62,416 nucleotides of DNA from JAYEIA01 sp964472505 (lineage in GTDB: Bacteria > Bacteroidota > Bacteroidia > Bacteroidales > JAADGE01). Below the pieces are notes generated by a model. It was not told the origin of the DNA. It did no database searches and saw only the letters and a list, made by a program, of their open reading frames with translations. Of this stretch, positions 7,848-15,955 are shown in pieces (positions within the stretch are counted from its first letter, which is position 1; each line of letters starts with the position of its first letter). The stretch covers positions 1 through 62,416 of the forward strand of contig CAYYQW010000017.1 in NCBI GenBank assembly GCA_964472505.1, given 5' to 3'. The position numbers and the translations under genes are program-made.

Positions 7848-9047
7848 ATGAAAAACAAACTTTTACAAGTATTATTCATTGCAGTTGCACTTACCGTATT
7901 CATTCAAGAAAGCAGCGCCATACCGTCTTTTGCAAGAAAGTACGGCATTAGTTGCACCACTTGCCATTCTCCGGCAGCTCCGGCTCTAAAACCATACGGA
8001 GATGACTTTGCGGGCGACGGGTTTAGATTAGCAGAAGAACAAGCACCGCGCTATTTCATGGAAACCGGCGACACCAAATTGTCACTCCTTCGCCAATTAC
8101 CGCTTGCCGTGCGGCTTGACGGTTTTGTAACTTACAATTTTGACGGTTCGGGAAATACCGACTTTGCGTCACCTTATGCATTAAAGCTGCTTTCGGGCGG
8201 AGAAATCTCAAACAAACTCTCATACTATTTTTATTTCTACATGAGCGAGCAAGGTGAAGTAGCCGGAGTAGAAGATGCTTTTCTGATGTATAACGACCTG
8301 TTTGATATCGACTTAGATATTTATTTGGGGCAATTTCAGGTTTCAGACCCGCTTTTTAAACGCGAGCTGAGACTTTCTCTGGAAGATTACCACGTTTATA
8401 CCTCACAAATAGGTATTTCGAATATTGACATGAAATACGATAAAGGCCTAATGGTAACTCTCGGACTGCCTACCGGAACCGGCATTACGCTTGAAGTGGT
8501 AAACGGTAACGGAATAGGAGAAGCACATGGAGGATTGTTTGATAAGGATCAATATAAAAATGTTATGGGCCACCTAAGTCAGGGTATCGGCAATGTAATC
8601 AGTGTAGGCGCATTTGCATATACCGGCAAAGAAAACCTTCAGCACAATACGGAAACGGATATTACAAACGAAGTGCTGATGTGGGGTCCGGATTTATCGA
8701 TTACGCCTAACGATAAATGGACACTTAATGCCCAATACCTGATGCGAGAAGATTTGAATGTATATAGAGATAGGGAAACGGCAAATCCCATGCAAAACGT
8801 TGGGACACAATCGGCTATGGCTGAACTTATTTTCAGCCCCCAAGGCGAAAAAAGCGACTGGTACCTATTGGGCTTGTATAATTGGACAGAATCGGACTTC
8901 GCCGCTGCCAATTATCATTCGGCAAGTTTTCACGCCGGCTACCTGTTGAGCAGAAACATACGCTTAGCAGCCGAATATACTCTGGACTTTACGGATACAA
9001 ATAATCCCGTAAACAGATTCAGTGTAGGCTTTGTAGCCGCATTCTAA
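7848..9047 (+). CDS. Outer-membrane barrel-like protein with one c-type heme site
   Basis: Protein of 399 residues with a signal peptide (1-24). One heme site, CTTCH (36-40), lies immediately after the mature N terminus in the context PSFARKYGISCTTCH. From about residue 80 to the end the sequence is regularly amphipathic, aromatic-rich beta structure and closes with FSVGFVAAF, the C-terminal Phe expected of an outer-membrane barrel. Proteins with this N-terminal heme motif plus a porin-like body are annotated in many bacteria only as cytochrome c, and their role is not settled. It shares an operon with the pentaheme cytochrome. A heme at the periplasmic mouth of a porin is the straightforward inference. 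Confidence 0.78.
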   Translation: MKNKLLQVLFIAVALTVFIQESSAIPSFARKYGISCTTCHSPAAPALKPYGDDFAGDGFRLAEEQAPRYFMETGDTKLSLLRQLPLAVRLDGFVTYNFDGSGNTDFASPYALKLLSGGEISNKLSYYFYFYMSEQGEVAGVEDAFLMYNDLFDIDLDIYLGQFQVSDPLFKRELRLSLEDYHVYTSQIGISNIDMKYDKGLMVTLGLPTGTGITLEVVNGNGIGEAHGGLFDKDQYKNVMGHLSQGIGNVISVGAFAYTGKENLQHNTETDITNEVLMWGPDLSITPNDKWTLNAQYLMREDLNVYRDRETANPMQNVGTQSAMAELIFSPQGEKSDWYLLGLYNWTESDFAAANYHSASFHAGYLLSRNIRLAAEYTLDFTDTNNPVNRFSVGFVAAF

Positions 9048-9065
9048 TAAATATATCTGACACGC

Positions 9066-9100
9066 AAAGCCCTCAAAAACAGTATATTTTGGGGGCTTTT
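9066..9100 (+). terminator. Rho-independent terminator
   Basis: AAAGCCC-CAAAA and TTTTG-GGGCTTT form a long stem with one mismatch, ending in TTTT. It lies 19 bases after the stop codon of the heme-barrel gene. Confidence 0.85.
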
Positions 9101-9349
9101 ATATTTACGAAATAATACCATTAAAGATACTGAAACAAAATGCATTAAGACGCTCGAAGGTGCAATGCATGCTTCGAGGTCATGATTTCGGGCTTTACAG
9201 CTTGAATCATCAAAAATTGGACTCTAAAGTCTCGGCAGTTCAAACTAATATCTATCCAATAATTGTAAATAAAGTTATTGTTTGCCCAAAATAATTTCTG
9301 AATTAAAATAAAAAATGTTTTCTTTTGCAAAAATTTAGATACTGTCATT
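9101..9349. other. Intergenic region with a 7-bp hairpin
   Basis: No gene is seen before the antiporter. CTCGAAG (9153-9159) pairs with CTTCGAG (9172-9178) around a 12-base loop that starts GTGC. TTCTTTTG near 9320-9328 is a poor match to the -7 consensus. A minus-strand ORF running through here is antisense to the antiporter and is not accepted. Confidence 0.45.
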
Positions 9350-10279
9350 ATGGAAATCATCATTGATATTGTCATCGTAATCGCAACTATTTTTTTAATT
9401 GCCAAAGGCGCAAACTGGTTGGTGGATTCATCGGTACGGATAGCTCGGAAATTTAATATCTCCGATTTGGTTATCGGTCTTACAGTTATTGCCATCGGAA
9501 CTTCTGCACCGGAATTTGCCGTTACCATATTAGCCGCTACACGCGATTTGGGCGATATTTCCGTAGGCAATATTGTAGGATCCAACGTGTTTAACTTAGG
9601 TTTTATTTTGGGCGGAACAGCCATAATTCGTTCGCTAAAAACCGAGCCCAAAGTGGTTTACAGAGACGGCGGCTTTTTACTGGCCGGCACACTCATGCTC
9701 ACTTTCTTCTTGTGGGATTTAAAACTGGTATTTTACGAAGGCTTGATACTGTTTGTATCACTATTCTTGTATTTGGGCTATTTATATTGGAAAAAAGAAC
9801 CCTTTGAAGCGGAGGAAGTCAGCGATATTGACAAATATCGAAAAACCGACCCTTTTCTGCTTATATTCAGCATTGCACTGGTAGTTGCAAGCTCACATTT
9901 TATGGTCGATTCTGCTTCATCGCTGGCAGCTTATATGGGCGTTTCTCAATGGGTAATCGGCGCCACCATAGTTGCGGCAGGCACTTCGGCACCTGAATTT
10001 GCCACTGCTTTAGTAGCAGCATACAAAGGGCATTACGGAATGTCGGTAGGAAATTTAATAGGCAGCGATATATTCAATGTTTTTGGTGTATTAGGGCTGG
10101 CAGCCATTATCAGAGACCTGCCGGTGGATCCCGAAGCAATGGGCAATATGTATTTGCTTATAGCCATGGTAGCCATTGTAATTATATTCATGCGCACCGG
10201 CTGGAAAATAAGCCGTGTGGAAGGAGCATTGCTGTTCCTGCTCGGTTTGGGAAGATGGATTTTTAGTTTTATGCAATAA
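9350..10279 (+). CDS. Calcium/sodium antiporter (CaCA family)
   Basis: Inner-membrane cation exchanger of 309 residues with about ten membrane helices. It has the internal duplication of the CaCA family: the alpha-1 repeat contains GTSAPEFAV followed by GSNVFNLGFILG, and the alpha-2 repeat contains GTSAPEFAT followed by GSDIFNVFGVLG. The acidic residue in each GTSAPE motif is the cation site. Length matches YrbG-type bacterial proteins. By family it exchanges Na+ or H+ for Ca2+; the physiological ion is inference. It is a single-gene unit between two terminators. Confidence 0.92.
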   Translation: MEIIIDIVIVIATIFLIAKGANWLVDSSVRIARKFNISDLVIGLTVIAIGTSAPEFAVTILAATRDLGDISVGNIVGSNVFNLGFILGGTAIIRSLKTEPKVVYRDGGFLLAGTLMLTFFLWDLKLVFYEGLILFVSLFLYLGYLYWKKEPFEAEEVSDIDKYRKTDPFLLIFSIALVVASSHFMVDSASSLAAYMGVSQWVIGATIVAAGTSAPEFATALVAAYKGHYGMSVGNLIGSDIFNVFGVLGLAAIIRDLPVDPEAMGNMYLLIAMVAIVIIFMRTGWKISRVEGALLFLLGLGRWIFSFMQ

Positions 10280-10306
10280 TGAGCTTTTAGAAGATATAGC
10301 ATTTAT

Positions 10307-10340
10307 AAAAAACGGTTGGAGTAATTCCGGCCGTTTTTTT
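10307..10340 (+). terminator. Terminator of antiporter gene
   Basis: AAAAAACGG (10307-10315) pairs with CCGTTTTTT (10331-10339), followed by T. Confidence 0.75.
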
Positions 10341-10370
10341 ATTGGCACTCACCGCAAATATTTATATAAA

Positions 10371-10415
10371 AAAAACAGCCCAAAATACCAATTTAAGGTG
10401 TTTCGAGCTGTTTTT
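10371..10415 (-). terminator. Terminator of tig-clpP-clpX operon
   Basis: On the minus strand AAAAACAGC (10415-10407) pairs with GCTGTTTTT (10379-10371) and runs into further T residues. It lies 17 bases after the clpX stop codon. The 27-base loop is long. Confidence 0.7.
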
Positions 10416-10431
10416 ATAATTTAAAGTATTT

Positions 10432-11667
10432 TTATGCTACACGCAATTTCTGAGCATCTGAATCTTTGAGTCTGTCTTTAACATAATTCAAATCTATTCG
10501 AAACTCGGTCAAATCCTGAGCCGGCAGATCAAACATGGCTTCGGTCATTATGGTTTCGCATATACTGCGTAAACCTCTGGCTCCGAGCTTAAACTCTACG
10601 GCTTTCTCTACAATATAATCCAAAGCACCTTTGGTAAAGCTTAAGTCAATTCCGTCCATTTTCAAAAGCTTTTTATATTGCTTAATAATGGCATTTTTAG
10701 GCTCGGTAAGGATGAGACGCAAAGTATCTTTATCCAAGGGATCCAAATGCGTTAAAACCGGCATACGGCCGATAATTTCCGGTATCAAACCAAACGACTT
10801 TAAGTCTTGAGGAGCTACGTATTGCAGCATATTGTTTTTATCCAGCTTATCGATATCTTTTTTATCAAAACCAATGATTGCCGTGTTTAATCGCTGAGCA
10901 ATTTTACGCTCAATTCCGTCGAAAGCACCGCCGGCAATAAACAAAATATTGGTGGTATCTATCGGAATAAGATTTTGCTCGGGATGCTTGCGTCCACCTT
11001 TGGGCGGAACATTTACTACCGAGCCTTCCAATAGTTTCAACAAACCTTGCTGTACACCTTCTCCGGAAACATCACGCGTTATGGACGGATTATCGGTTTT
11101 TCGGGCAATTTTATCTAACTCATCAATATATACAATACCGCGTTCGGCAAGTGCTTCATTATAATCGGCAGCTTGCAACAGTTTGGTAAGTAAACTTTCG
11201 ATATCTTCACCTACATAACCGGCTTCGGTAAGCACGGTAGCATCAACAATGGTAAAAGGTACTTCAAGTAATTTAGCAATGGTTTTTGCCAAAAGTGTTT
11301 TTCCCGAACCGGTTTCACCAACCAACAGTACGTTTGATTTTTCTATTTCAACATCGTCATCATCTTTTTCTTGCGCCAAACGTTTGTAGTGGTTGTAAAC
11401 CGCTACCGACATAACTTTTTTGGCAGCTTCCTGCCCAATGACGTATTGGTCGAGAAAAGCTTTGATTTCATGCGGTTTTTTTACATCAATATTTCCGACA
11501 AATTCTCCGGCCTTCCGTGCTTCAACGCCCTTTTCTTCGGCTACAATATCGTAAGCGCGAGTTGAGCAATCATCACAAATATGCCCGGTCATTCCGGCAA
11601 TCAAAAAATTTACTTCGTCGCGGTCTCTTCCGCAAAATGAACATTTATCTTTTTTATCTTTAGCCAC
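10432..11667 (-). CDS. clpX: ATP-dependent Clp protease ATP-binding subunit ClpX
   Basis: AAA+ unfoldase of 411 residues that feeds proteins to ClpP. The N-terminal zinc domain uses Cys9, Cys12, Cys31 and Cys34. Walker A is GETGSGKT (117-124) and Walker B VYIDELDK (179-186). The RDVSGEGVQQ pore/sensor region and an IGF loop (TAIIGFDKK) for ClpP docking are present. Translation starts at GTG (11667-11665), since there is no in-frame ATG before residue 26. It is the last gene of tig-clpP-clpX, 11 bases after clpP, and is followed by a terminator. Confidence 0.97.
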   Translation of the reverse strand: MAKDKKDKCSFCGRDRDEVNFLIAGMTGHICDDCSTRAYDIVAEEKGVEARKAGEFVGNIDVKKPHEIKAFLDQYVIGQEAAKKVMSVAVYNHYKRLAQEKDDDDVEIEKSNVLLVGETGSGKTLLAKTIAKLLEVPFTIVDATVLTEAGYVGEDIESLLTKLLQAADYNEALAERGIVYIDELDKIARKTDNPSITRDVSGEGVQQGLLKLLEGSVVNVPPKGGRKHPEQNLIPIDTTNILFIAGGAFDGIERKIAQRLNTAIIGFDKKDIDKLDKNNMLQYVAPQDLKSFGLIPEIIGRMPVLTHLDPLDKDTLRLILTEPKNAIIKQYKKLLKMDGIDLSFTKGALDYIVEKAVEFKLGARGLRSICETIMTEAMFDLPAQDLTEFRIDLNYVKDRLKDSDAQKLRVA

Positions 11668-11678
11668 AAATTACTTTT

Positions 11679-12377
11679 TTATTCGTCAAAGGATTCTTTA
11701 TTTATTTCTCGGGTCATTACACGGTCTATCATACCGTATTCTTTAGCTTCTTTAGATGTCATCCAATAATCTCTGTCAGAATCTTTCTCAATTTGCTCCA
11801 CGGATTTACCTGAATGTGAAGCCAGAATTTCGTAAAGTTCTCTTTTAAGCGTTTTGATTTGCTCAAACATAATTTCGATATCCGAAACTTGTCCTTGCGC
11901 TCCGCCCATGGGCTGATGAATCATAATTCTGGAATGCTGCAAAGCGGTTCTTTTGCCTTTAATACCTGCGGACAATAAAACGGCAGCCATAGAAGCGGCC
12001 ATTCCCGTGCAGGTAGTAGCAACATCGGGCGTAACATACTGCATGGTGTCATAAATGCCCAAACCGGAATGAACCGATCCGCCGGGCGAATTCAGGTAAA
12101 TTTGAATATCTTTACTCGGGTCGGATGATTCCAAAAATAAGAGTTGCGCCTGAATAATGTTGGCAACATAATCATTAATGGGCAAACCAAGAAAAATGAT
12201 TCGATCCATCATTAATCGTGAAAAAACATCCATTTGTGCTACATTTAGCTGACGTTCTTCAATAATGGTGGGCGAAATATAACTGTTATTTAAGGCATTA
12301 TGGTATTCGTGCATGCGTAAGCTGCCTATCCCCATGTGCTTTTGAGCGTATTTATCAAATTCTTTTTTGTAATCCAT
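11679..12377 (-). CDS. clpP: ATP-dependent Clp protease proteolytic subunit ClpP
   Basis: Serine protease of 232 residues that forms the degradation chamber for ClpX. Catalytic Ser129 sits in GMAASMAA and His154 in MIHQPMGG, with the spacing of 25 seen in E. coli ClpP. The Asp lies in the KDSDRD stretch at 197-202. The N terminus is longer than the processed E. coli enzyme, so a propeptide of about 30 residues is likely. It lies between tig and clpX with gaps of 20 and 11 bases. Confidence 0.96.
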   Translation of the reverse strand: MDYKKEFDKYAQKHMGIGSLRMHEYHNALNNSYISPTIIEERQLNVAQMDVFSRLMMDRIIFLGLPINDYVANIIQAQLLFLESSDPSKDIQIYLNSPGGSVHSGLGIYDTMQYVTPDVATTCTGMAASMAAVLLSAGIKGKRTALQHSRIMIHQPMGGAQGQVSDIEIMFEQIKTLKRELYEILASHSGKSVEQIEKDSDRDYWMTSKEAKEYGMIDRVMTREINKESFDE

Positions 12378-12397
12378 ATCCGTAGTGTTTGAATTTA

Positions 12398-13756
12398 TTA
12401 TTCGTACAATTTTTTAAATTCTTCTCGGTCGATTTCTTTTTCGTTAAGTTTAACGTTTTCTTTTACAAAATCAACAACTTTATTTTCAATAACTTTCTCG
12501 GCAAAACGCTCGCGATCCTCGGGTTTTTCCATATTTTTTTCGGCAAACTGAATGAGTGTATCGGGCGGCATTTGGCTTGGGTCAATTCCGTATTGCTGCA
12601 ATTGCATTAAAGCAAAATTACGGGCTTCCTCGGTTAATTCTTCGGCGCTTACTTCAAACTTTTGCTCTTCTGCTATATTCTTATTTATTACGCGCCATTT
12701 TAAGTCTTCTGCAAATTTAGGATATTCTTCCTCTAATTTCTCTTCAGTCAATTCTCCGTTTTTATCAGTTTCAAGCAACCAGCGCTTTAGGAAGTTGTCG
12801 GGTAACTGCGGATCGTAACGTTCGATTAATTTTTCTTTGGCATCCACCGAGAATCTAAAATCAGATTCTTTTTTATAAATCTCAGCGATATTTTGTTTGA
12901 TTTTTTCTTTAAATTCTTCTTCGGTTTTCACTTCACCTTCGCCAAAAGCTTTATCGAAAAGCTCGGTATTCATCTCTGCCGGGGCAAAGTCGGTAACTTC
13001 GTTGATGCTTACATTAAAGTAAGGCTCAATTTCCGCTACTTTTTCTTTTTCAATATTCAAAAGTCCGGAGATTTCAGAATCGTTGGGATATGCTTTTTTA
13101 ATATCGAAACTTACCGTATCACCGGCTTTTTTGCCGATAAATTGTTTTTTAATTTCTTCGTCTTTTATCAAATCAACGGCCATGGTTGTATTCTCATTGG
13201 AGATGCCCTCTTCAATGATGTTTCCTTCTTCATCACTTTGAGCAATATCCACTTTAAGATAAGATTTTTCGTTTACCTCATCTACTTGCTCCAATTTACC
13301 GTATTGATTTCTGATTCTGTCGGTTTCTTCTTTGATAATATCATCATCTACTTTGATAATGTAATATGGAATTTGGATATCTTCTTCAAACGAAACTTCC
13401 ACCTCGGGGCTTTCACCCACTTCAAAACTGAAATTAAACTCCGTTTTATTGTCCAAATCCAAAGGCTCTTGGTCCTTAACCGGCAAAGGTTGCCCCAAGA
13501 TATTCATTTCTTCTTTAGCAAGATAATCGGACACAGACTGAGACACTAATTTATCGATTTCCTGAACGGTAATTGAGTTTCCGGCCATTCTTTTTATCAG
13601 GCCAAGCGGAGCTTTTCCTTTACGGAAGCCTTTTACGGCAGCATTGGCTCTGTATTTTTTTAATTCTTGCTCAACTTGAGGTTTGTAATCTTCTTCGGCA
13701 ATGTTTAAAGTTATCACGGCCGTTAAATCGTCTTTAATTTCTTTACTGATGTTCAT
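12398..13756 (-). CDS. tig: Trigger factor
   Basis: Ribosome-associated chaperone of 452 residues. The ribosome-docking signature GFRKGKAP is at 43-50 in the N-terminal domain. The middle PPIase-like domain is diverged, as usual in Bacteroidota, and the C-terminal half is long, helical and highly charged (many Glu-Lys runs), matching the substrate-cradling arms. It is first in the tig-clpP-clpX operon, linking nascent-chain folding with proteolysis. No consensus -7 box was found in the 40 bases between it and the tRNA terminator. Confidence 0.92.
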   Translation of the reverse strand: MNISKEIKDDLTAVITLNIAEEDYKPQVEQELKKYRANAAVKGFRKGKAPLGLIKRMAGNSITVQEIDKLVSQSVSDYLAKEEMNILGQPLPVKDQEPLDLDNKTEFNFSFEVGESPEVEVSFEEDIQIPYYIIKVDDDIIKEETDRIRNQYGKLEQVDEVNEKSYLKVDIAQSDEEGNIIEEGISNENTTMAVDLIKDEEIKKQFIGKKAGDTVSFDIKKAYPNDSEISGLLNIEKEKVAEIEPYFNVSINEVTDFAPAEMNTELFDKAFGEGEVKTEEEFKEKIKQNIAEIYKKESDFRFSVDAKEKLIERYDPQLPDNFLKRWLLETDKNGELTEEKLEEEYPKFAEDLKWRVINKNIAEEQKFEVSAEELTEEARNFALMQLQQYGIDPSQMPPDTLIQFAEKNMEKPEDRERFAEKVIENKVVDFVKENVKLNEKEIDREEFKKLYE

Positions 13757-13794
13757 TTAGAATAGTTTTATGAATACTGTCCGATAAAATGCAC

Positions 13795-13822
13795 AAAAAC
13801 CGCCGGCAGCCGACGGTTTTTT
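13795..13822 (-). terminator. Terminator downstream of tRNA-Leu(UAG)
   Basis: AAAAACCG and CGGTTTTT flank an inner CGG-CAG-CCG hairpin, with T runs on both sides. It sits 12 bases after the 3' end of the tRNA on the minus strand. Confidence 0.75.
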
Positions 13823-13833
13823 GCTTCATGCTG

Positions 13834-13915
13834 TGCGGGTGAAGGGACTCGAACCCCCACGTCATAAGACATTAGATCCTAAGTCTAACGCGTCTGCCAA
13901 TTTCGCCACACCCGC
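13834..13915 (-). tRNA. tRNA-Leu (UAG)
   Basis: 82 nt including the discriminator. Acceptor GCGGGTG / CACCCGC, anticodon stem TTAGA / TCTAA with loop CTTAGGA, anticodon UAG. A long variable arm marks it as class II. The T arm carries GGTTCGAGTCC. CCA is not encoded. Confidence 0.95.
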
Positions 13916-13925
13916 ATTTAGGCGG

Positions 13926-13933
13926 CAAAAATA
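13926..13933 (-). promoter_or_regulatory. -7 box (TATTTTTG) of tRNA-Leu
   Basis: TATTTTTG on the minus strand lies 10 bases upstream of the tRNA 5' end. No clear TTG is found 19 bases further up. Confidence 0.6.
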
Positions 13934-13957
13934 AGATTATTTTTTATTATAAAAAAA

Positions 13958-14773
13958 TTAACGATAAATTATTTTCCCGCAATAAAGCAGGTCAAAATCT
14001 CGATTAAACAGCTTCCAATAATACAATCCTTTATGCGGAAGCTTTTCAATTATTACAGAGTCGCCTTGGGTTTGATATTCTATATGAATTTCGCCGAAGT
14101 TATTGAGCAATTCCACGGTAAGCTGCATTTTTGTGTTATTTTTCCATCTCAGTACAAGCCAATGTTCATCCGTATTATCGGCAACTTTAAACTCGGCGGG
14201 TGAAAGAATCTCAATATGGGTACTGCGCATATTTCCTCTAAAATTCTGAACGAGCATTTCCGTTGGCTTGTGTTCGGCATAGCGTTCACTGTTTACAGAA
14301 GCAACATCAGTCTGTTGGGGCACATTCTCTCCAAACATGATATTGGAGTTTTCAGAGCTGTCTTCCGCTTTAGACTCGGTACTTGAGTGTTTATTATCAT
14401 TTTCGGCATCGAAGGATTCCGGTATGGTCTGAAGGGCGGAAGTATCTGTTAATTCCGGGCTGAGGGTTTCACCCAAATAATTTTGCTCTGAGCCGGAAGT
14501 ATCAACAAGAAACCATATTGCAACAAACATCAAAACACCGGCAGCTGCGGCTGCCAATACAAAAAGGTATCTTTGTTTTCCGAATAAAGCTTGTTTGGGT
14601 TTTACTTGTATTTGTATTTCATCTGTTAAGGTGCACAGCTCAGCGGCTTCTATGGCACACTGGTCGCAATGTTCAACATGGGCTCTCAAATCTTCGGGGC
14701 ATTGCTCCAAAGTATTGTTTTTAAGGTGCTCTGCATAGAGCGCCAATTGTTCATATGTTAGGTGGTTTTGCAT
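13958..14773 (-). CDS. Zinc-finger anti-sigma-like membrane protein
   Basis: Protein of 271 residues. The N-terminal zinc motif H32-x3-C36-x2-C39 is the ZAS signature of anti-sigma factors. A membrane helix spans ~69-90, followed by an acidic Ser/Thr/Asn-rich linker and a C-terminal beta-rich domain (about 190-271) containing WLVLRWKNN and KGLYYWKLF. The likely layout is a cytoplasmic zinc domain that holds a sigma-like partner and an external sensor domain. It starts 15 bases after the sigma-like gene, as cognate pairs usually do. The signal it senses is not visible. There is no RseP/S2P gene nearby. Confidence 0.68.
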   Translation of the reverse strand: MQNHLTYEQLALYAEHLKNNTLEQCPEDLRAHVEHCDQCAIEAAELCTLTDEIQIQVKPKQALFGKQRYLFVLAAAAAGVLMFVAIWFLVDTSGSEQNYLGETLSPELTDTSALQTIPESFDAENDNKHSSTESKAEDSSENSNIMFGENVPQQTDVASVNSERYAEHKPTEMLVQNFRGNMRSTHIEILSPAEFKVADNTDEHWLVLRWKNNTKMQLTVELLNNFGEIHIEYQTQGDSVIIEKLPHKGLYYWKLFNRDFDLLYCGKIIYR

Positions 14774-14788
14774 TGGGCTAAGTTTGTT

Positions 14789-15565
14789 TTACATTACGCT
14801 TCTTTTTTGTACTCCGGAAGCATTCTGTTTGTCATTTAATTGAAATACCAGTTCAAAAAGATAGGCCAAAGAATCTTTGGTATAATAACAGCGTTGGTTT
14901 CTGCCGTTAAGGCGTATAAGCAATACATTAATCATTTTGTTTATGTACATTCTGACGGCATCAGGTTTTACTTGCTTGGTCTGAATGGAATTTTCGGCAT
15001 CACAAAGGCATTCATAAATTTCTTTGTCTGTCATTTCATCGGCTCGATTAAACCGCTCACTTAGCTCAGACCCCTGCAATTTAATGCAATAAGCACGAAG
15101 ATCTTCTTGCGTTATGCTTATGCGAAAATATGTTTTAAGAAACAAAAGTGCTTTATTTGTATCCGGTAATGTATTAATTACCAGCCGCAAATAATGTTTT
15201 TCATTTTCAATAAGAAGCTCTTCTTCGGGAGTTCTCACCTTTTCTTTTTGCAACTCGGTACTTGGCTCAATATCCGCTTGGTATTTTCTAAAATTTTTAT
15301 CGTTGCGAATCACACCGAGAGTCATACGATATATAACTGCAGATACATAGGTTTCGGGCTTTGCTTTTCCGGTATAGGCATCCATAATTGTATCCTTTTT
15401 CGTATAAAATTTCTCAAGAACTTCCTGACGAAAATCTTCGAAATTATGATAGTCGATACCGTGATTTTTTACAAACTTTTTCAAAATAATGTCGGTTATT
15501 GTTAAAATTTGTTCATCAGAAAAAGCTGAATTTCTTCCTCTTTTTTGTCGCTGCGTTTGTTTCAT
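14789..15565 (-). CDS. Diverged sigma-70-like regulator
   Basis: Protein of 258 residues. Residues ~40-90 (NFEDFRQEVLEKFY, then AKPETYVSAVIYRMTLGVIR) follow the region 2 pattern of ECF sigma factors: the DxxQEVF-like helix, the FxTW-like helix and a basic end. The C-terminal half does not show a standard region 4 helix-turn-helix, so promoter recognition may differ or the protein may not be a true sigma factor. It is larger than typical ECF factors (~180-200 residues). The basic N terminus MKQTQRQKRGRN could contact DNA. The anti-sigma-like gene is directly downstream. A -7 box lies 36 bases upstream of the ATG. Confidence 0.6.
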   Translation of the reverse strand: MKQTQRQKRGRNSAFSDEQILTITDIILKKFVKNHGIDYHNFEDFRQEVLEKFYTKKDTIMDAYTGKAKPETYVSAVIYRMTLGVIRNDKNFRKYQADIEPSTELQKEKVRTPEEELLIENEKHYLRLVINTLPDTNKALLFLKTYFRISITQEDLRAYCIKLQGSELSERFNRADEMTDKEIYECLCDAENSIQTKQVKPDAVRMYINKMINVLLIRLNGRNQRCYYTKDSLAYLFELVFQLNDKQNASGVQKRSVM

Positions 15566-15600
15566 ATTCTTGTGTATCTCTCAACTTAACTTGTAACGAA

Positions 15601-15608
15601 CAAAAATA
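15601..15608 (-). promoter_or_regulatory. -7 box (TATTTTTG) of sigma/anti-sigma pair
   Basis: The minus strand reads TATTTTTG 36 bases upstream of the start at 15565. This is the housekeeping type of -7 box. No correctly spaced TTG was found. Confidence 0.55.
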
Positions 15609-15640
15609 CACAAGTCTTTTATTCTATAGTTACAAGTTTT

Positions 15641-15895
15641 ATGAAATTTGAAAAAATAATTGCTTTTTATACAATAATTTCATTAACCGGTTGCGCATCC
15701 AAGCTCAAAAATTCAATAAAAATAAGGCTTCCAGATAATTACCAAATTTTCTGCAGAGCAGTGATTTTTTCTTCAAAGGGCTTTTCGGCCGGAACAAAAA
15801 AAGACAGTTTGACGAAAATAGTGTTATCTGTGATGAGCAAACACCTTATTTTAATTGACGGCCACAATATTTTCGGTTTATTAAAAACCTATTGA
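15641..15895 (+). CDS. Possible small lipoprotein (uncertain ORF)
   Basis: An 84-residue ORF, divergent from the sigma-like gene. The N terminus MKFEKIIAFYTIISLTGCAS looks like a lipoprotein signal with Cys18 at the lipobox. The rest (CRAVIFSSKGF, ILIDGHNIFGLL) shows no family. No -7 box or clear ribosome site was seen. It fills what would otherwise be a 390-base gap before the next gene. It could be a real lipoprotein, a truncated gene or chance. Confidence 0.35.
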   Translation: MKFEKIIAFYTIISLTGCASKLKNSIKIRLPDNYQIFCRAVIFSSKGFSAGTKKDSLTKIVLSVMSKHLILIDGHNIFGLLKTY

Positions 15896-15955
15896 TTCCC
15901 GACAGGGAGGCTAAGATGCAATAGTAAACGTAAAACTGAGAACCTATTTCCGAGC

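Noticed and set aside
9145..9651. 168-residue minus-strand ORF over the start of the antiporter gene
   Set aside because: It is antisense to a well-supported gene, and the translation looks like a shadow of the CaCA coding sequence.
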